Assembly (NCBI GenBank): GCA_964019165.1
Contig: OZ025286.1
Location: 9,285,688 to 9,349,687, forward strand
Origin: Mastigias papua
Taxonomy: Eukaryota; Cnidaria; Scyphozoa; Rhizostomeae; Mastigiidae
DNA length: 64,000 nucleotides
Direction: 5' to 3'
Below are positions 1-54,389 of this stretch, in pieces. Every line of letters begins with the position of its first letter. Positions within the stretch are counted from its first letter, which is position 1. Under the pieces are notes generated by a model, which did no database searches, was not told the origin of the DNA, and saw only the letters and a list, made by a program, of their open reading frames with translations. The position numbers were made by a program, and so were the translations under genes.

Positions 1-10
1 TAAGGACATT

Positions 11-604
11 TTGCGCCGAGCTGACCCTGATCTCAGTGCTGATGCTTTCGATGCCTTACTCCGCAATCAATTCATGTGCAGTCATTCCCCACCCTTACAA
101 ATAAAACTCTTAGAGTCAGTCCCCACACCGGATCTAGACAAAATGATTCAAGTTGCCCACCGGTTCCATGCTCTTGATGCCTTGCCTAAGCCTCCCGCCA
201 CTTGTATGGCCACTATTGAAGAGCCCTTGTGGCCAACTATGGCTATTGGCCCCGAAGGGGCACATCTTACTCGCCTAGACAACCTAGTGTATGACCTGGC
301 GGCTAATCACCCTCAAGTCATTGCCACCATTGGTCACAGCTCAGCTACAGTCCCGCCAACTCACTGCCCTCATTGTTTTTATTGTGGAGAGATAGGCCAC
401 GTTATGCGTTTGTGTGCCCTTCGTCAAGGAGACAAGCAATGCACAGCATGTGGAGGTTGCGGACACAAACCTGACGTTTGTGCAAATTACCTTTGTTCCC
501 GCCATGAGGAGCAAGAGGCCGCACAAGTACCCAGTATGGACACTAATAGTTCTTCTAAATGTAAGTTGTTTTCTTTAAACTTCAAAGGGGTGCCTCGGTA
601 TTAG
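11..604 (+). pseudogene. gag: Gag C-terminal part with two CCHC zinc knuckles (element A)
   Basis: The reading frame contains two CX2CX4HX4C zinc knuckles: C-FY-C-GEIGH-VMRL-C followed by C-TA-C-GGCGH-KPDV-C. These are the nucleocapsid RNA-binding motifs of retroelement Gag. The first residues are not a true start, since the region is open to the window edge. The frame ends in a stop at 602-604, just before protease resumes in another frame. In a live element Gag would coat the element RNA in virus-like particles. Confidence 0.8.
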
Positions 605-663
605 GAGGTTGGTACAATGAGCACCCCTCAGTTTTTGCTGTTGGAAATACTACTGATATTCCA

Positions 664-1686
664 GTGCCTCGCCAACCTCTTCTATTTTGTGAATTTCCAG
701 GTGGTGTGCAGTTATCAGCCCTTTTGGATACTGGATCCATGTGGTCCACCTTAAGTGCTGATGAGTATCAGCACATTGCCGATAACTGTTATCACCAAGG
801 TCAAACGTTGGCACCTGTCAGGGCTATGTCTTCTAACCAATGTATATCAGTAACTGGTCAGCCTTTACATTTCTCTGGTTTAATGGACACTCAATTCTCT
901 TTGCCTGGTTGTGATTATCTCTATACTGCCAAAGCTATGATTTGTGATAATTTGATGCAGCCCTTACAATGCAATTAAGGATGGGATTTTATTGTTGCAC
1001 ATAAACTCCAGTTATCATATTTAGGGGGCTCATATATCCTTGTAGGCACACATGGCTCCTTTGACTCCTTTGGGTCCTCAGTGTACCTCTCCTTCCCATT
1101 GTTCTACTGTTTCCAGTGCCCCCAGGAGGACTCTGCCCCACTTTTTACACAGTCTCCCAGCCAGGGTCCAATCAAGCTTGCTCTTGTTGATAGCTTTATG
1201 CTCCCTGGTCAGAATGAATGTACCGTACATGCTAAACCCGCTCGTGGTTATTCTGATCAGTTAGTCACGGTATCTCCACTTGATAGTTCTCCTACTTCTG
1301 ATTTTGTTATTGCTTTTATGCTTAGCTCGGTAGATAATGGTCAAGTTCCCGTGCATGTTATGAATCCTTCTGAATCTCCTCTTCAGTTATTTAAAGGTCA
1401 GAAAATCACTCAGTGTATGCCAGTTGCAGAGACCGCAGCGTTTTCCAGTAAGAGTTTAGTTAGTGAAATCTGTGCCAGTCTTACTAGTGGATCAGCTATG
1501 GGCCCTAGCACTTTAAAAGAATTCGAATCAGCTATTAACACTTGCTTACCTGCTGAAGACAAACGTACGCTTTTACACACTTTACTTAGATTTCCCAATG
1601 TTTTTGATAACAGCCTAGGACATACTGAAATTACGACTCATAAGAATGACACTGGGGATTCCCCTCCTATCTGTCAATATCCATAG
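664..1686 (+). pseudogene. Protease and linker region of element A
   Basis: The frame carries the aspartic protease signature LLDTGSMWSTL near its start (about 715-750), the active-site D-T-G triad of retropepsins. An in-frame TAA at 976-978 interrupts it. The same frame then continues through a linker to a TAG at 1684-1686 just upstream of reverse transcriptase. Both stops are in frame with flanking coding sequence, so they are nonsense mutations rather than domain ends. The protease would mature the polyprotein. Confidence 0.75.
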
Positions 1687-1734
1687 CATCTCCCATACCA
1701 TTTTTGCATGGAAGTTGATAAGCAGGCTAGGTAG

Positions 1735-3179
1735 ATGCTGTCCCAAGGTGTTATCCAGCCTAGTACAAGCCCTTGGTCCTCTCCTGTTGTCCTTGTCAAA
1801 AAGAAAGACAGATCCTATTGTTTCTGCATTGACTACAGCAAACTAAATTTAGTCACTAAGCAGGATGCTAATCTTCTATTGTGTGTTGATGATTTACTAG
1901 ATGCCATGAATGGATATAATACGTTTAGTACTTTAGACCTTTGCAGTGGGTACTGGCAAGTAAGTATGCGTTCAGAGGATCGGGAGAAAACTGCCTTTAT
2001 GACACCCAATGGCCTTTATGACTTTCTTAGAATGCCTTGTGGTTTGTCTACTGCCCCAGCTACTTTTTATCGTACCATCAGTATAATCCTATCCGGCCTC
2101 ACCTATGAGATGTGTTTGTGTTATTTCGATGACGTCAATGTTTTTTCTACAGATATCCATCAACACTGCCAACGCCTCTCGGCTGTCTTACAATGGTTTT
2201 GTGACCAAAATTTGCATGTAAAGGCCTTTAAATGCTCTTTTGCCAGTGACAAAGTCGTTTACTTAGGCCACACAGTATCTCAACATGGTATTCACACTGA
2301 CCCTTCGAAAGTCCAGGCCATTAAAGATCATACAGCCCCATCTTAGACAAATTACAATCATTCTTAGGCCTTGCGGGCTATTATAGGAGATTCATCCCTC
2401 GTTTTGCTACTGTCGCTTCACCCTTAACTGCTCTCACTAAAAAGGGTGTTAGATTTGTCTGGACAGACCTTACAGAAAATGCATTTCAAGTACTCAAGAC
2501 TTGTCTTTCCTCTGTGCCCATTCTCGCATATCCTAACTTTGACAAGCCCTTTATTCTTCAAACTGACACCTCTAATGTTGGACTGGTTGCTGTGCTTACA
2601 CAACTTGATACATCCGGTCACGAGCGAGTTATATCATATGCGAGTCGCACCTTGTCAGGCAGGGAACAAAATTATACAGCAATGGAAAAAGAAGCACTAG
2701 CTGTTGTATTTGCGACTAAACACTTTCGTGTCTATCTTTCCGGGTGGAAAATCCAGCTTGTTGCTGACAATAGGGCGTTAAAATGGCTCCATACCATCCC
2801 GCCTAAAGGCCGGATTGCTAGATGGATCATGGACTTGCAGGAATATGACTTCTCATTGACCCATAGGTTTGGTTCTTCTAGCCAAAATGCTGGTGCGCTC
2901 TCTCATTTGAATCATGACACATCCTCCTCTCAGCGCAACACATCTTACAGTCTCCCAGATCCCTCTGTCAATTGCTTTGTTGGGCTTGTCCCTGATTATA
3001 ATTTATATTCTGCCCAATGTACAGATTCCGCTATTTTGAAAGTCATAGAAATGAAAGAAAATGGATTTCCACGACCCCCACCATTTGTGTGGCAGGATAA
3101 CAGTTTTTTGTCTTCTTATTGGCATTGCTGGGATCAACTGTTTTTGCAAAATGGGCTGTTAATGAAATCTTGTATATAG
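1735..3179 (+). pseudogene. pol: Reverse transcriptase and RNase H of element A
   Basis: Reverse transcriptase runs from about 1735 to 2346: a proline-rich N-terminal block ending in VVLVKKK, FCIDYSKLN, FSTLDLCSGYWQV and the catalytic box FDDV (Y/FxDD class). A TAG at 1732-1734 precedes it. A frameshift near 2335-2350 separates it from the connection domain (FLGLAGYYRRF) and RNase H (QTDTSN, MEKEALAVV and LVADNRAL, the acidic D-E-D set). The frame stops at 3177-3179, where a 13-14 bp motif (ATATAGATGTTGTA) is tandemly duplicated, probably the cause of the next frame change. Confidence 0.9.
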
Positions 3180-3210
3180 ATGTTGTAATATAGATGTTGT
3201 AATTCGTAAT

Positions 3211-3995
3211 TTGCATAGTAACTCTTCTGGGGGTCACATGGGTGTCAATCGGACTGTATCAAAGGCTAGAGAGTGGTTCTTTTGGCCTCAAATGCAGGAA
3301 TCTGTTCAACGTTTTATCCAAAATTGCCCTGAATGTAATCAGATTAAAGACAATCACCGCTTTACCAAGGCACCTTTGCAAAGCATCCGGGTAAGTGAAC
3401 ATTTCGTATTTTGGGCCATGAATTACATGGGACCTATCAAAGAAACAGACCATGGGAATAAACATATCCTTGAGCTGATGGACCATTTTACCAAATGTGT
3501 GAAGCATTCCCAACTAAGGACCATAAAGCTTCGACTGTAGCTCATATCCTTGTGTCTCATGTGTTTTCTCGTTTTGGGCCTGCCACAGTCCTCCACTCTG
3601 ATCAGGGACGCAATTTCGACAGCACCCTGATGCATGAAGTATATAATTTGATGGGAATAAAGAGAACTCGGATGACTGCTTACCACCCACAGTGTGACGG
3701 ACTTGTGGAACACCAGAACCATACTCTTCAAAACATCCTTTCCAGATTTGTGTCTGAGCATAGTGTAGATTGGGACAAGTGCATAGATCAGGCAGTATTC
3801 GCATACAATAATACTGTCCATGAGTCTACCGGTATGTCCCCGTATGAACCGCTTTTTGGGCGTCCACCTTGGATGCCTATTGAGGTAGAGTTGGGTGTTC
3901 GGCTTAGGAATCCCAGTAGCCAGTCAGACTATAGTCAGTCCTTAAGAAAAGCTCTTTGTTACTCTAACTGTAACGTGTTGAGTTTGATGTTTTAG
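3211..3995 (+). pseudogene. Integrase of element A
   Basis: The H2C2 zinc-binding module is visible (GGHMG followed by CPEC). The DDE core follows: WAMNYMGP, LHSDQGRNF, then GLVEHQNH. The first position, usually Asp in this family (AMDYMG), reads Asn here, which would inactivate the enzyme. A frameshift near 3490 splits the core. The frame ends at 3993-3995, so the C-terminal tail is short or lost. Confidence 0.85.
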
Positions 3996-4374
3996 TTATG
4001 TTGAGTCGTATATCGTGTTACTTTAATTTCATGTAACTTGTGCCAATCTTACGTTCATGTGGAGTCCTGTTGTGCGTAGTAAACACCCTTTCCTGGCCAT
4101 GATCTGTCCTGTCAACGTGTATTGTGATCTTGACATATCATGCATTGTGATTGTGACATACCATGTATTGATTAACGTTCAGTTGATGTCATATGTAGTG
4201 TGCAGTTCAGATTAGTTAGTCTTTGGTTTACATCAAGACAGTCAACATCATAGAATACTATCTGTTGTGTTGCTTCTACTTTATGCCTAGACCTATGGCC
4301 TAGGCTTGAGACTTCCATAGATCACCAACCACCGCATAGAACCCTAAAAATGTTACACTGATCACAAAATACTT
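3996..4374. other. Intergenic sequence after element A, probable 3' LTR region
   Basis: No coding signal. By position this should contain the 3' untranslated region and the 3' LTR of element A, but with the 5' LTR outside the window the limits cannot be set. Confidence 0.3.
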
Positions 4375-5625
4375 AGATTAAAGGACAATCTTGTTTGCCT
4401 TATGATGCGACAATTATCATCTGAATATGTTTTAGTGCATTCTGGATTTTTGATGAGATCACAGAATAGAAAATAGGCAGAAAGGACACCCACATCGGCA
4501 CCTTTGTTGTTTTCGAGGCACAGATTGTAAAACTTATACATCTCTAAACTCATTGTCAGTTTGAGGCTTATAGCTTAACTACCAGTACAAAGGCCTAGAC
4601 AACTTGCTGCGATGAAACTGGTTTCGACAAAAAGTACAAAATTATGGCATTTATTCTGAGTTAACATTAAGAAATAGATAACAGCACATTGGAAATTTAG
4701 TGAAGAAGTGCAAACTCTACACTGGTTGCATTCATGTGCATGCAGATGTATTGTGGCATCGCTCATTCAGAAGAATGCAGTATTCAATAACATTGTAGGG
4801 CTTGGGAGGTATGAGGATTTGTACATGTTTGTGCCAGAACATGATATTCAGAGAATTCTTTGGCTTCTTGTGCAGGGTATATTTGACATAGAGAGCCGTA
4901 ATGTGGAATATCAGTGAGATTGTTATGAATCATGTGTTGTTATCAAGCCTACTTGTTGCTACTTTGTCCTGGCTTTCCTGTCAGCAAAAAGACCCCACTC
5001 ACGCTTTCTAGTCATGGCAATAGAGGTGGTAGATCTTTCATAATGGCTGCAGACAAGCCTTGCATCTTGTTTCTCAATCATTTCTAGTTTTTCAATATTT
5101 GATGCGTGGGAAGATTGCAAACTGAATTAGCGTATTTTGATCTTCTGATCTAGCCTCCTTCAGTGCAAACCCATTCTCTGCCCCTAACAACATAAAGAGA
5201 ACCCTCAGATGTGCAAGCATCCCGATAACTATAATCAAATGTACCAGGGGTTAACGATAAGAAGATTGCTTGGAGAACAAATACTGAACTACCTTGGCCT
5301 ACTCACCATATAGCTACAAATGACACTCAGTAAAACTGATTGCCAGGCCATGATTTTCAGTTGTTGCTACAACTACCTGCAGTACAATAAGCACCAATCC
5401 AATCACGATCCCATTGGTTGTCCATCTGCACCTGAGACCTCAAAATTTTTAGCTATAGCTTTCCTTCGAATGTTACAACTCTAAACTCGCTTCCATGTGG
5501 AAAAGTTGATGCACGCGTGAGGAAATCTGTGCCCTCTGAAAAGTTGAGAGTGTCCTTTCTGCCTATTATCTATTCTGTGATGGGATGTTGTCCTTGGCCG
5601 AATCACTTTTCATTTTAGAATTAGG
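4375..5625. repeat. Relic of the F foldback family (copy F3)
   Basis: 4375-4465 matches, with many differences, the inner arm of the large foldback element at 48654-48740 (ATGATSCGAMAATTATC followed by GCATTCTGGAT). 5548-5625 matches the opposite inner arm (GAATCACTTTTCATTTTAGAA). A shared AGAAAGGACAC / GTGTCCTTTCT pair brackets the interior at 4487-4497 and 5548-5558. The roughly 1 kb between them shows no gene. The outer arms of F1 and F2 are missing. Confidence 0.45.
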
Positions 5626-5649
5626 GGTTTTACACATACATGTAACAGG

Positions 5650-6090
5650 TGGCTCAAACAGTAACAGGTCTAATGAGTATACGCCCTATTTTGAACAGGT
5701 ATCAAATGAGAAGTGGAATCATAATGATACTTCTCTCATGTCTATTAACACTGCAACAGGGTGATCCCTGCTTGTGTTTCGTCTACAAGAAACAACTCCA
5801 ATCACTCTTTACACCTCTTCATTTACTCTCATAATCACCTGTGATGCATCTGCAGTTGATCTCCCAGTTCTAAAGCCACATTGTGTGTCATCCATGTATT
5901 TTTATGTCTTCTATCCACTGTCGCACTCTGGTTGCCACTATTCTTGCTAGAATCCTACTGGCCATTGACAGCAAACAAACTCCGCTATAACTATTCAACT
6001 CATTACTTGATCCTTTCTTGTGTAATGGCATAATCAGCCCAGTTCTCACCACTTTGTCCTAGATCTCTGCATCACTTTTGTACATTCTCT
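5650..6090 (-). pseudogene. LINE reverse transcriptase fragment
   Basis: On the minus strand 6050-5885 encodes PLHKKGS, YSGVCLLSMASRILARIV and then, after a one-base frame change near 5885, QCGFRTGRSTADA. These are the fingers/palm blocks of non-LTR retrotransposon reverse transcriptase (P-KKG, Y-RGI-LLS, Q-GFR-GRSTAD). A weaker PVAVLIDMRE segment follows. Several stops mark it as a relic. MITE copy 6102-6381 begins directly at its upstream edge, and no continuation is seen beyond that MITE. Confidence 0.7.
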
Positions 6091-6101
6091 TTGTTATATC
6101 T

Positions 6102-6381
6102 ACAATACCCGACAAAAGTCCTGGGACACTTTGCACTTTTTGCAGTCTGCAACAAACTTTCATTCCCCTCTCCCCCTGAAACAATGTTGGTTTTCTGGAG
6201 AAGTATCTGCGATAATGGGAAAATTTCGCGTGCACGCCAACTTCAAATGTACCACAAACGAATCAACATTGTTCTAGGGGGAAGGGGGGTGCATGTTTGT
6301 AGCAACTATCACAATATGTAGAGGAAAATGGTTTTTTATCTGTTTCTTCTAAGTGTCCCAAGGACTTTTGTCCACTATTGT
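6102..6381. mobile_element. 280-bp MITE (family M1), copy 1
   Basis: Terminal inverted repeats of about 30 bp: the left end ACAATACCCGACAAAAGTCC pairs with the right end GGACTTTTGTCCACTATTGT, and the match continues through GGGACACTT. The interior has no transposase. A second copy at 8807-9086 has the same length and, by eye, one base difference. No clear target duplication. Family not assigned. Confidence 0.8.
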
Positions 6382-7346
6382 CTGGTATCAAATTTGAAAG
6401 ATAAAAGCTATTTGGCTGCAATCATGGGCGATCATGGGGTTTTCGGGGGCGCTGATTACGATAGTGACAACAGTTTTTACGTATCTTTACCCTATGACGT
6501 CATGCTGACGTCACAGGGTGAATTTAGTGGGCTTGTCTCTTGAAGGTGCATATAAACAGTACTTTTGTGCACACGAGTGCAACTGTACGTCATGCTCATA
6601 AAAATATGAGGCTCTAGCTTCTATATAGCAAAAACGCAGAAGAATTATGAGCAGTAGTTTGCGCTTAACATCGTATTAAAGACGTAGCCTCGTAATCGTG
6701 AGCTTGACTGTAGGAATTGAACAACTGTCATAGGTGGCTGCAGAGGCCACAAAAGTGTACCATAAGGGTACACAGAGATTGAAATGAGATGACGAGAGAA
6801 GCGAAAATTACTGATGAGAAGAATGAAGTTGTTAATTTGTGGCGAAAGGAGTTTAACTTGCCGCATAATGAAATCACAACTCGGTGTAGGATCTCTAAAT
6901 CTAGAGTAAACGCATAGGCAAACAGTGTATGGAGTCAAAACCATCCAGAAAAAGAGTTGTGAGCCTCCAGCACTAACTAGAAGGGAGAAGGGTCGTTTTC
7001 TCAGAAATTTTAAGTCATGACAGAACAGATTCAGGCCCTCTGAAGAGGCCAGAAAGGCTATGAGGGGAGGGGCAAGGTCTCCCCATCTTCGGGGACCCAG
7101 ATAATGAGCACACAAGTAAATTCGATGGTGATAATATATGGTATGCTGTACAACCTGTTATCACTTCTAGCCCCCTTGACCACCTTAACAGTCAGTTTGA
7201 ATTAAGGAAAGATGCGGGAAATGATTATTTGACAAAATAAAGTGGACAAACTACGTTCTGTGGAATACAATACATGCAATACATTACACGGCTCAGCGTC
7301 CTTCAATGCAAATCAGACTGAACAACAACAACAATATGGACTAGCG
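6382..7346. other. Non-coding intronic stretch
   Basis: No supported gene. A 156-codon minus-strand frame (7115-6645) resembles nothing I recognise. Two consensus CRE palindromes TGACGTCA lie 11 bp apart (6495-6502 and 6506-6513) inside a short inverted repeat CCCTATGACG / CGTCACAGGG. Confidence 0.4.
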
Positions 7347-7771
7347 ACAGTTTACACGGTTTACACTCACAGTTTACACTTGAAAATCAGGCGAAAAAGG
7401 GTGCTTCCCTTGACGAAAGCAAAAAGGTGACCACCATGCCAGGTGTACACTATCTATGTACATGCTTTAATGATTTTTCATGAATTTTTTAGTATACTGG
7501 TAAGGAAATAGTGAGGAAAAACTCCACGGTTTACACTTTTTTGCATAAAGAATCACATGACCTAACTCTTAATACCTTCAAAAGTGTAAACGGTGGACAA
7601 AGGCCAATTTTCATACCACTACTACGTTTTCTATAAACTTGAATATTGTTCATGGGTGTACACATATTGTGTACATCTTTTACGTATTTTACACAAATTA
7701 AATACTAAGCGTATGCAGAAATACAGAGCTTTTTGCAAGTGTAAACTGTTGGTGTAAACCGTGTAAACTGT
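7347..7771. mobile_element. 425-bp MITE with iterated GTTTACAC terminal repeats
   Basis: 36-bp terminal inverted repeats: left 7347-7382 starts ACAGTTTACACGGTTTACAC and the right end 7736-7771 is its reverse complement with few differences. Each terminus holds three copies of the GTTTACAC unit. Two more occur inside in opposed orientation (about 7529-7536 and 7584-7591). There is no coding capacity and no clear target duplication. Confidence 0.75.
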
Positions 7772-8806
7772 GGAATGCATAGCAACAACACACTGCGGGA
7801 TACTCATCGCATTCCGTTGTTGTCAAGCTGCATACAAAAGCGTAGGTACAACAAGGACAGAGGGAGGGGCAATTACAGCATTGATCTGAAGTGTCAAAAT
7901 GTAACAATAAACTGCCAATGAGCAAAACAACAGCCACATAGAGTGACTGTCTCTTCACCAGACGTGTGAATCTGACGAACATATTAGCGGTTGGCATCAT
8001 TCGTTATTGTCTCTATCTCTAGTGTATCAATAAATCGTTGTTGTTATCTAGTGAAGCCATTTAGATTACTAGTGTGAATGTACTTTTGATCGTTGTTCTT
8101 TTTAGCTAACTAGTAATTGTGTAACACGAAGGAGACTTTGAATATCCCTGCCGTCTGTTCTGTCTGTTTTGCTGATAACGGAAGTATTCCTGAAATTTCG
8201 CCATGCAGACAGGCATATGTAATCAATAGCGAATGTTTTCAATGGGGGTGTTTCTTGGGTACATTTTGATAATGCATAGCCAGTTAACACACCAGCCATA
8301 AAAGCAGTGCACATATAACGCCTCTTGTATAGAAAAAGTTGCTAAAATACATAAGCAGAATATATTTTAGGAATTTGAATAAGAACGAATGGTGAAATTA
8401 ATAAGTTACGGACTGCATCTGCGTAACCATAGCAATACTACCGTTAGAACATGTGCTAACGTCTGTCTTGGCCTCGTTTGCAAGTTCTGGCAAAGTTCAA
8501 GTAAAGCCGGTATTTCGAGCGTTTTTGCAAGCTATGTTGCTCGAACTGTTCCTATATTTTCAAGATAACTCTCGTGAGGCTCGTTTCGTCGATTACATTG
8601 TTTTTGGAAGATAAAAATTATGTCCAAATACCGATTTGGGTAGGAGCACTGCAGGAGGGACAGAATGATAGACACCCACGTGACATGACGTCACAGAGAT
8701 GACTTACAGAATTTTAGATATCACCATCGTTTTCAGCACCATCGATTACCCCTTGACCAACCAACACATTGCAGGTATAACGTGTTTTGAAAAATTTCAA
8801 TACCAG
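7772..8806. other. Non-coding intronic stretch
   Basis: No coding signal or recognised repeat. It lies between the 425-bp MITE and the second M1 MITE inside presumed intron 8. Confidence 0.4.
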
Positions 8807-9086
8807 ACAATACCCGACAAAAGTCCTGGGACACTTTGCACTTTTTGCAGTCTGCAACAAACTTTCATTCCCCTCTCCCCCTGAAACAATGTTGGTTTTC
8901 TGGAGAAGTATCTGCGATAATGGGAAAATTTCGCGTGCACGCCAACTTCAAATGTACCACAAACGAATCAATATTGTTCTAGGGGGAAGGGGGGTGCATG
9001 TTTGTAGCAACTATCACAATATGTAGAGGAAAATGGTTTTTTATCTGTTTCTTCTAAGTGTCCCAAGGACTTTTGTCCACTATTGT
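8807..9086. mobile_element. 280-bp MITE (family M1), copy 2
   Basis: Same length, orientation and sequence as 6102-6381; the one difference I see is AATCAAC versus AATCAAT in the interior. The terminal inverted repeats are intact. Flanks differ from copy 1 on both sides, so these are independent insertions or a duplication whose edges match the MITE ends. Confidence 0.8.
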
Positions 9087-9719
9087 AGTATACAACTGAG
9101 AGTTTTATTCCCTGCATCTCTCAGTGTCTTAATAATGATTCTATCTTTCCCTGAGACCCCATTACGCATGGATGTCATAACACCAACAACAGAATACTAA
9201 AATGGCCCTTCCCACATCAAAATTATTTGTGAACAATTGATAAAAGTCATATTGCAGTAATTAATCGATATTGTTGAGATTTTTGATGTTTTCAGCATCC
9301 AATTTGGGGTTTCAGGGCATTTTCATGGGGTGTTCTTGGCATTTTCAGCCTGTTCTTGGGGTGTTCGCCTTTTTAGAAATGATGCATGTACATTTCCTTA
9401 AATTACCGAGATGATAGATCAGAGTGCATGCACAATGTGCGAAAAATGTTAACTCGTCAAGGAACCTATTTGACATATTGAACACCATGCGATAAAAGCT
9501 CATGTGAAGAAAATCACAGAATAGGTCACCGCACACTTCAGAAAACAGCTAACGCAAACAGTCACAAATGATTCTAAGCTCAACTGATAGCTCAAATGAG
9601 CACCAGGCTTTAGCAATTATTTCAATAAAACAAATGGTATCCATAGTAGAATTTAGCGCCACTGTAGCAACAAGTGGACATCTGTTGACACTGGCAACAA
9701 ATAATTTCACCTTTGCAGA
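9087..9719. other. Non-coding stretch before LINE fragment
   Basis: No gene recognised. Contains a short run of related GGGGTGTTCTTGG / TTCTTGGGGTGTTC motifs near 9325-9365. Confidence 0.35.
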
Positions 9720-9965
9720 TTTGATGCTCTGAGCATATCACATATTGAGAGACTGGGGTGGAAGGCCATTGATAAACAGATTGTTGAAGAATCAAATACA
9801 ATTGTCCATAACTCTCTTATTCAGTTTGCTCCACAGCACTTCTGCTGTCTATTCACTAGAAACTCCGCTGGTGAAGATGGCACTTTACGTAATACTTCAA
9901 CAGACTTAAGGACACCTAAAAAACCATCCCTCAATGGACAAGGACATTTTTGTATTGTAGGATAA
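9720..9965 (+). pseudogene. C-terminal fragment of a non-LTR retrotransposon ORF2
   Basis: The frame reads IERLGWKAIDKQIVEES, then LIQFAPQHF, LFTRNS and LRTPKKPSLNGQ, the typical C-terminal tail downstream of reverse transcriptase in many invertebrate LINEs (ERLGW-PID, VYKSLNGLAP, NLR-T-TDL). The sequence to about 10250 looks like the LINE 3' untranslated region (GGAGGGCCCTTGGACAGG, then a run of TGAAATGAAATGAA). 5'-truncated copy, sense strand opposite to the kinase gene. Confidence 0.7.
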
Positions 9966-10339
9966 ACCTATGGACTAGCGCATTAGCAGAGGCAAAAAGG
10001 CGTCTACTGTTAACATCCTTGAAAATACTCTCCAGTAACAATACATTCTACTTCTATTTGTTTTACTACAATTCACTACTTACTCTTATGCTTATTTAAG
10101 CTTGTTTTATATTACATTAATTAGATAAATTTTATGGTAATTAGGCTATAAAGTAATACTGTACTTATATCTTATCCTACATGGAGGGCCCTTGGACAGG
10201 AGCATTTGCAAAAGGGCTATCATGCTTCACTATCTAAAATAACTGAAATGAAATGAATCATCTCTCATTGCAAATTAAGATAGGAGATTTTAAGCAATGA
10301 ACATGCGATCAAGGTCGCATAGGGCAGAAAGAGATTCGG

Positions 10340-10565
10340 AACGAGAGGACAGACAACAAAGGATACATAACAATGCAAGTAAGACAACAACACGAGGGCA
10401 ACAAAGGACACATAACAATGCAATTAAGACAACACGACAGGGGAAACAAAGGATATATACCAATGCAAGTAAGACAACAAGACAAGGGCAACAAAGGATA
10501 CATAACAATGCAAGTAAGACAACAAGACAAGGGCAACAAAGGATACATAACAATGCAAAATAAGA
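10340..10565. repeat. Minisatellite, 45-bp unit, about five copies
   Basis: Tandem copies of a unit containing ACAAAGGATACATAACAATG and CAAGTAAGACAACAAGACAA. The last two units are nearly identical and the earlier ones diverge. The unit length is divisible by three and free of stops in several frames on both strands, which creates spurious ORFs. It ends about 180 bp from the donor of kinase exon 8. Confidence 0.85.
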
Positions 10566-10743
10566 CAAACGTAGTGTTGAGCTGAAAAGTTGTCCAAATT
10601 AATGGTTCAACATAATTTGTTAGTATCCCAACTGACACAAATGCATATATGGTCGAGTTAAAAATGCAGATAAAACACCTGCGGTAATAGCAGACATGCA
10701 AGCTTGAAAAGACTAAGCAAAATATCATTCAAATAGCATGTAC

Positions 10744-53562
<42,819 letters not shown>

Positions 53563-54389
53563 CTCTAAGGGTGATTACCTTCAAAAAGATAAATTGCAGC
53601 AAACTTATACTCAAAGGAATTGGCAATTTACACCATTACATTACAGTAACAAATGATTTGCAGATTTGCATGAAACCTGTGCATAGTTTGCATGATTGCA
53701 GACAACTGTGCATCATGGCAAAGTTGGTATAAACTATTCTACCATTGTACTTTCATAAAAAATTTGTGTAAGAGACTTCAAAATATTACTTCAATTACAA
53801 CCAATGTGATGACACGGGAGATGCATTCACTTTCCTATTGTATCCCAGGCATGACGACGTTCTAAAACAGCATTTCACACGAGTACGCAGAGAAAACGAC
53901 GTGGCCCAAGCGGGATATATCCGGCATTGGTTGCATGGAATGCATTCAGGAATTAAAAAACATGCTCCTATCTCAACATAGTTTACGAAATAGTTATCTA
54001 ATAGTTATCAACATAGTTTGAAACATTTCATCTTTCAAACAACTTCATACCGGAACCAATTCTAAAAGCATAATAAGTACCAAATTTAAAACGTGCTTAT
54101 GATCATAAACAGACACATGTCTTTTACAGCAAGGTGTAAAATACAGTATGAAACTTATCAAGATACAAGACAGTAAACAAAACGTTGATTGTGGAAATGG
54201 CAACAATATGTTTATAAAGTCGAAAACTAAGATAGATTATTATTTCTGGCTTTTTATGAGCGACTGAGCTCAAACCTTAAACCAATTGTTTGAAATAACT
54301 CACTGCAAGGATTTACCTACATTTTACTCACTAGAAGCAACAAGCATCGAATTCCTGGAAGAGCTATCAGACCTACTAGGTCCATTGGT
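53563..54389. other. Region 5' of kinase start codon
   Basis: Expected to hold the promoter or a 5' UTR intron. No TATA box at a convincing place and no coding signal. 53875-53930 is a relatively CG-rich island. Confidence 0.3.

Larger units (their letters stand above)
1..3995 (+). mobile_element. Ty3/Gypsy LTR retrotransposon A, 5' end outside window, decayed
   Basis: Gag zinc knuckles, aspartic protease, reverse transcriptase, RNase H and integrase follow one another in the Ty3/Gypsy order. The reading frame is broken by at least three nonsense codons and at least three frameshifts, so the copy is dead. The 5' LTR and start of gag lie left of the window. No 3' LTR can be delimited because its partner is missing. 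It lies in the presumed intron 8 of the minus-strand kinase gene, antisense to it. Confidence 0.9.

Noticed and set aside
6645..7115. 156-codon minus-strand frame
   Set aside because: No recognisable motif and no splice or family support; the composition looks like chance. Kept only as a note in the gap entry.
10309..10728. 139-codon minus-strand Cys/Leu-rich frame
   Set aside because: Produced by the 45-bp minisatellite; repeated CIVMYPLLPLSCCLT units have no homologue in mind and the kinase exon lies next to it on the same strand in a different context.
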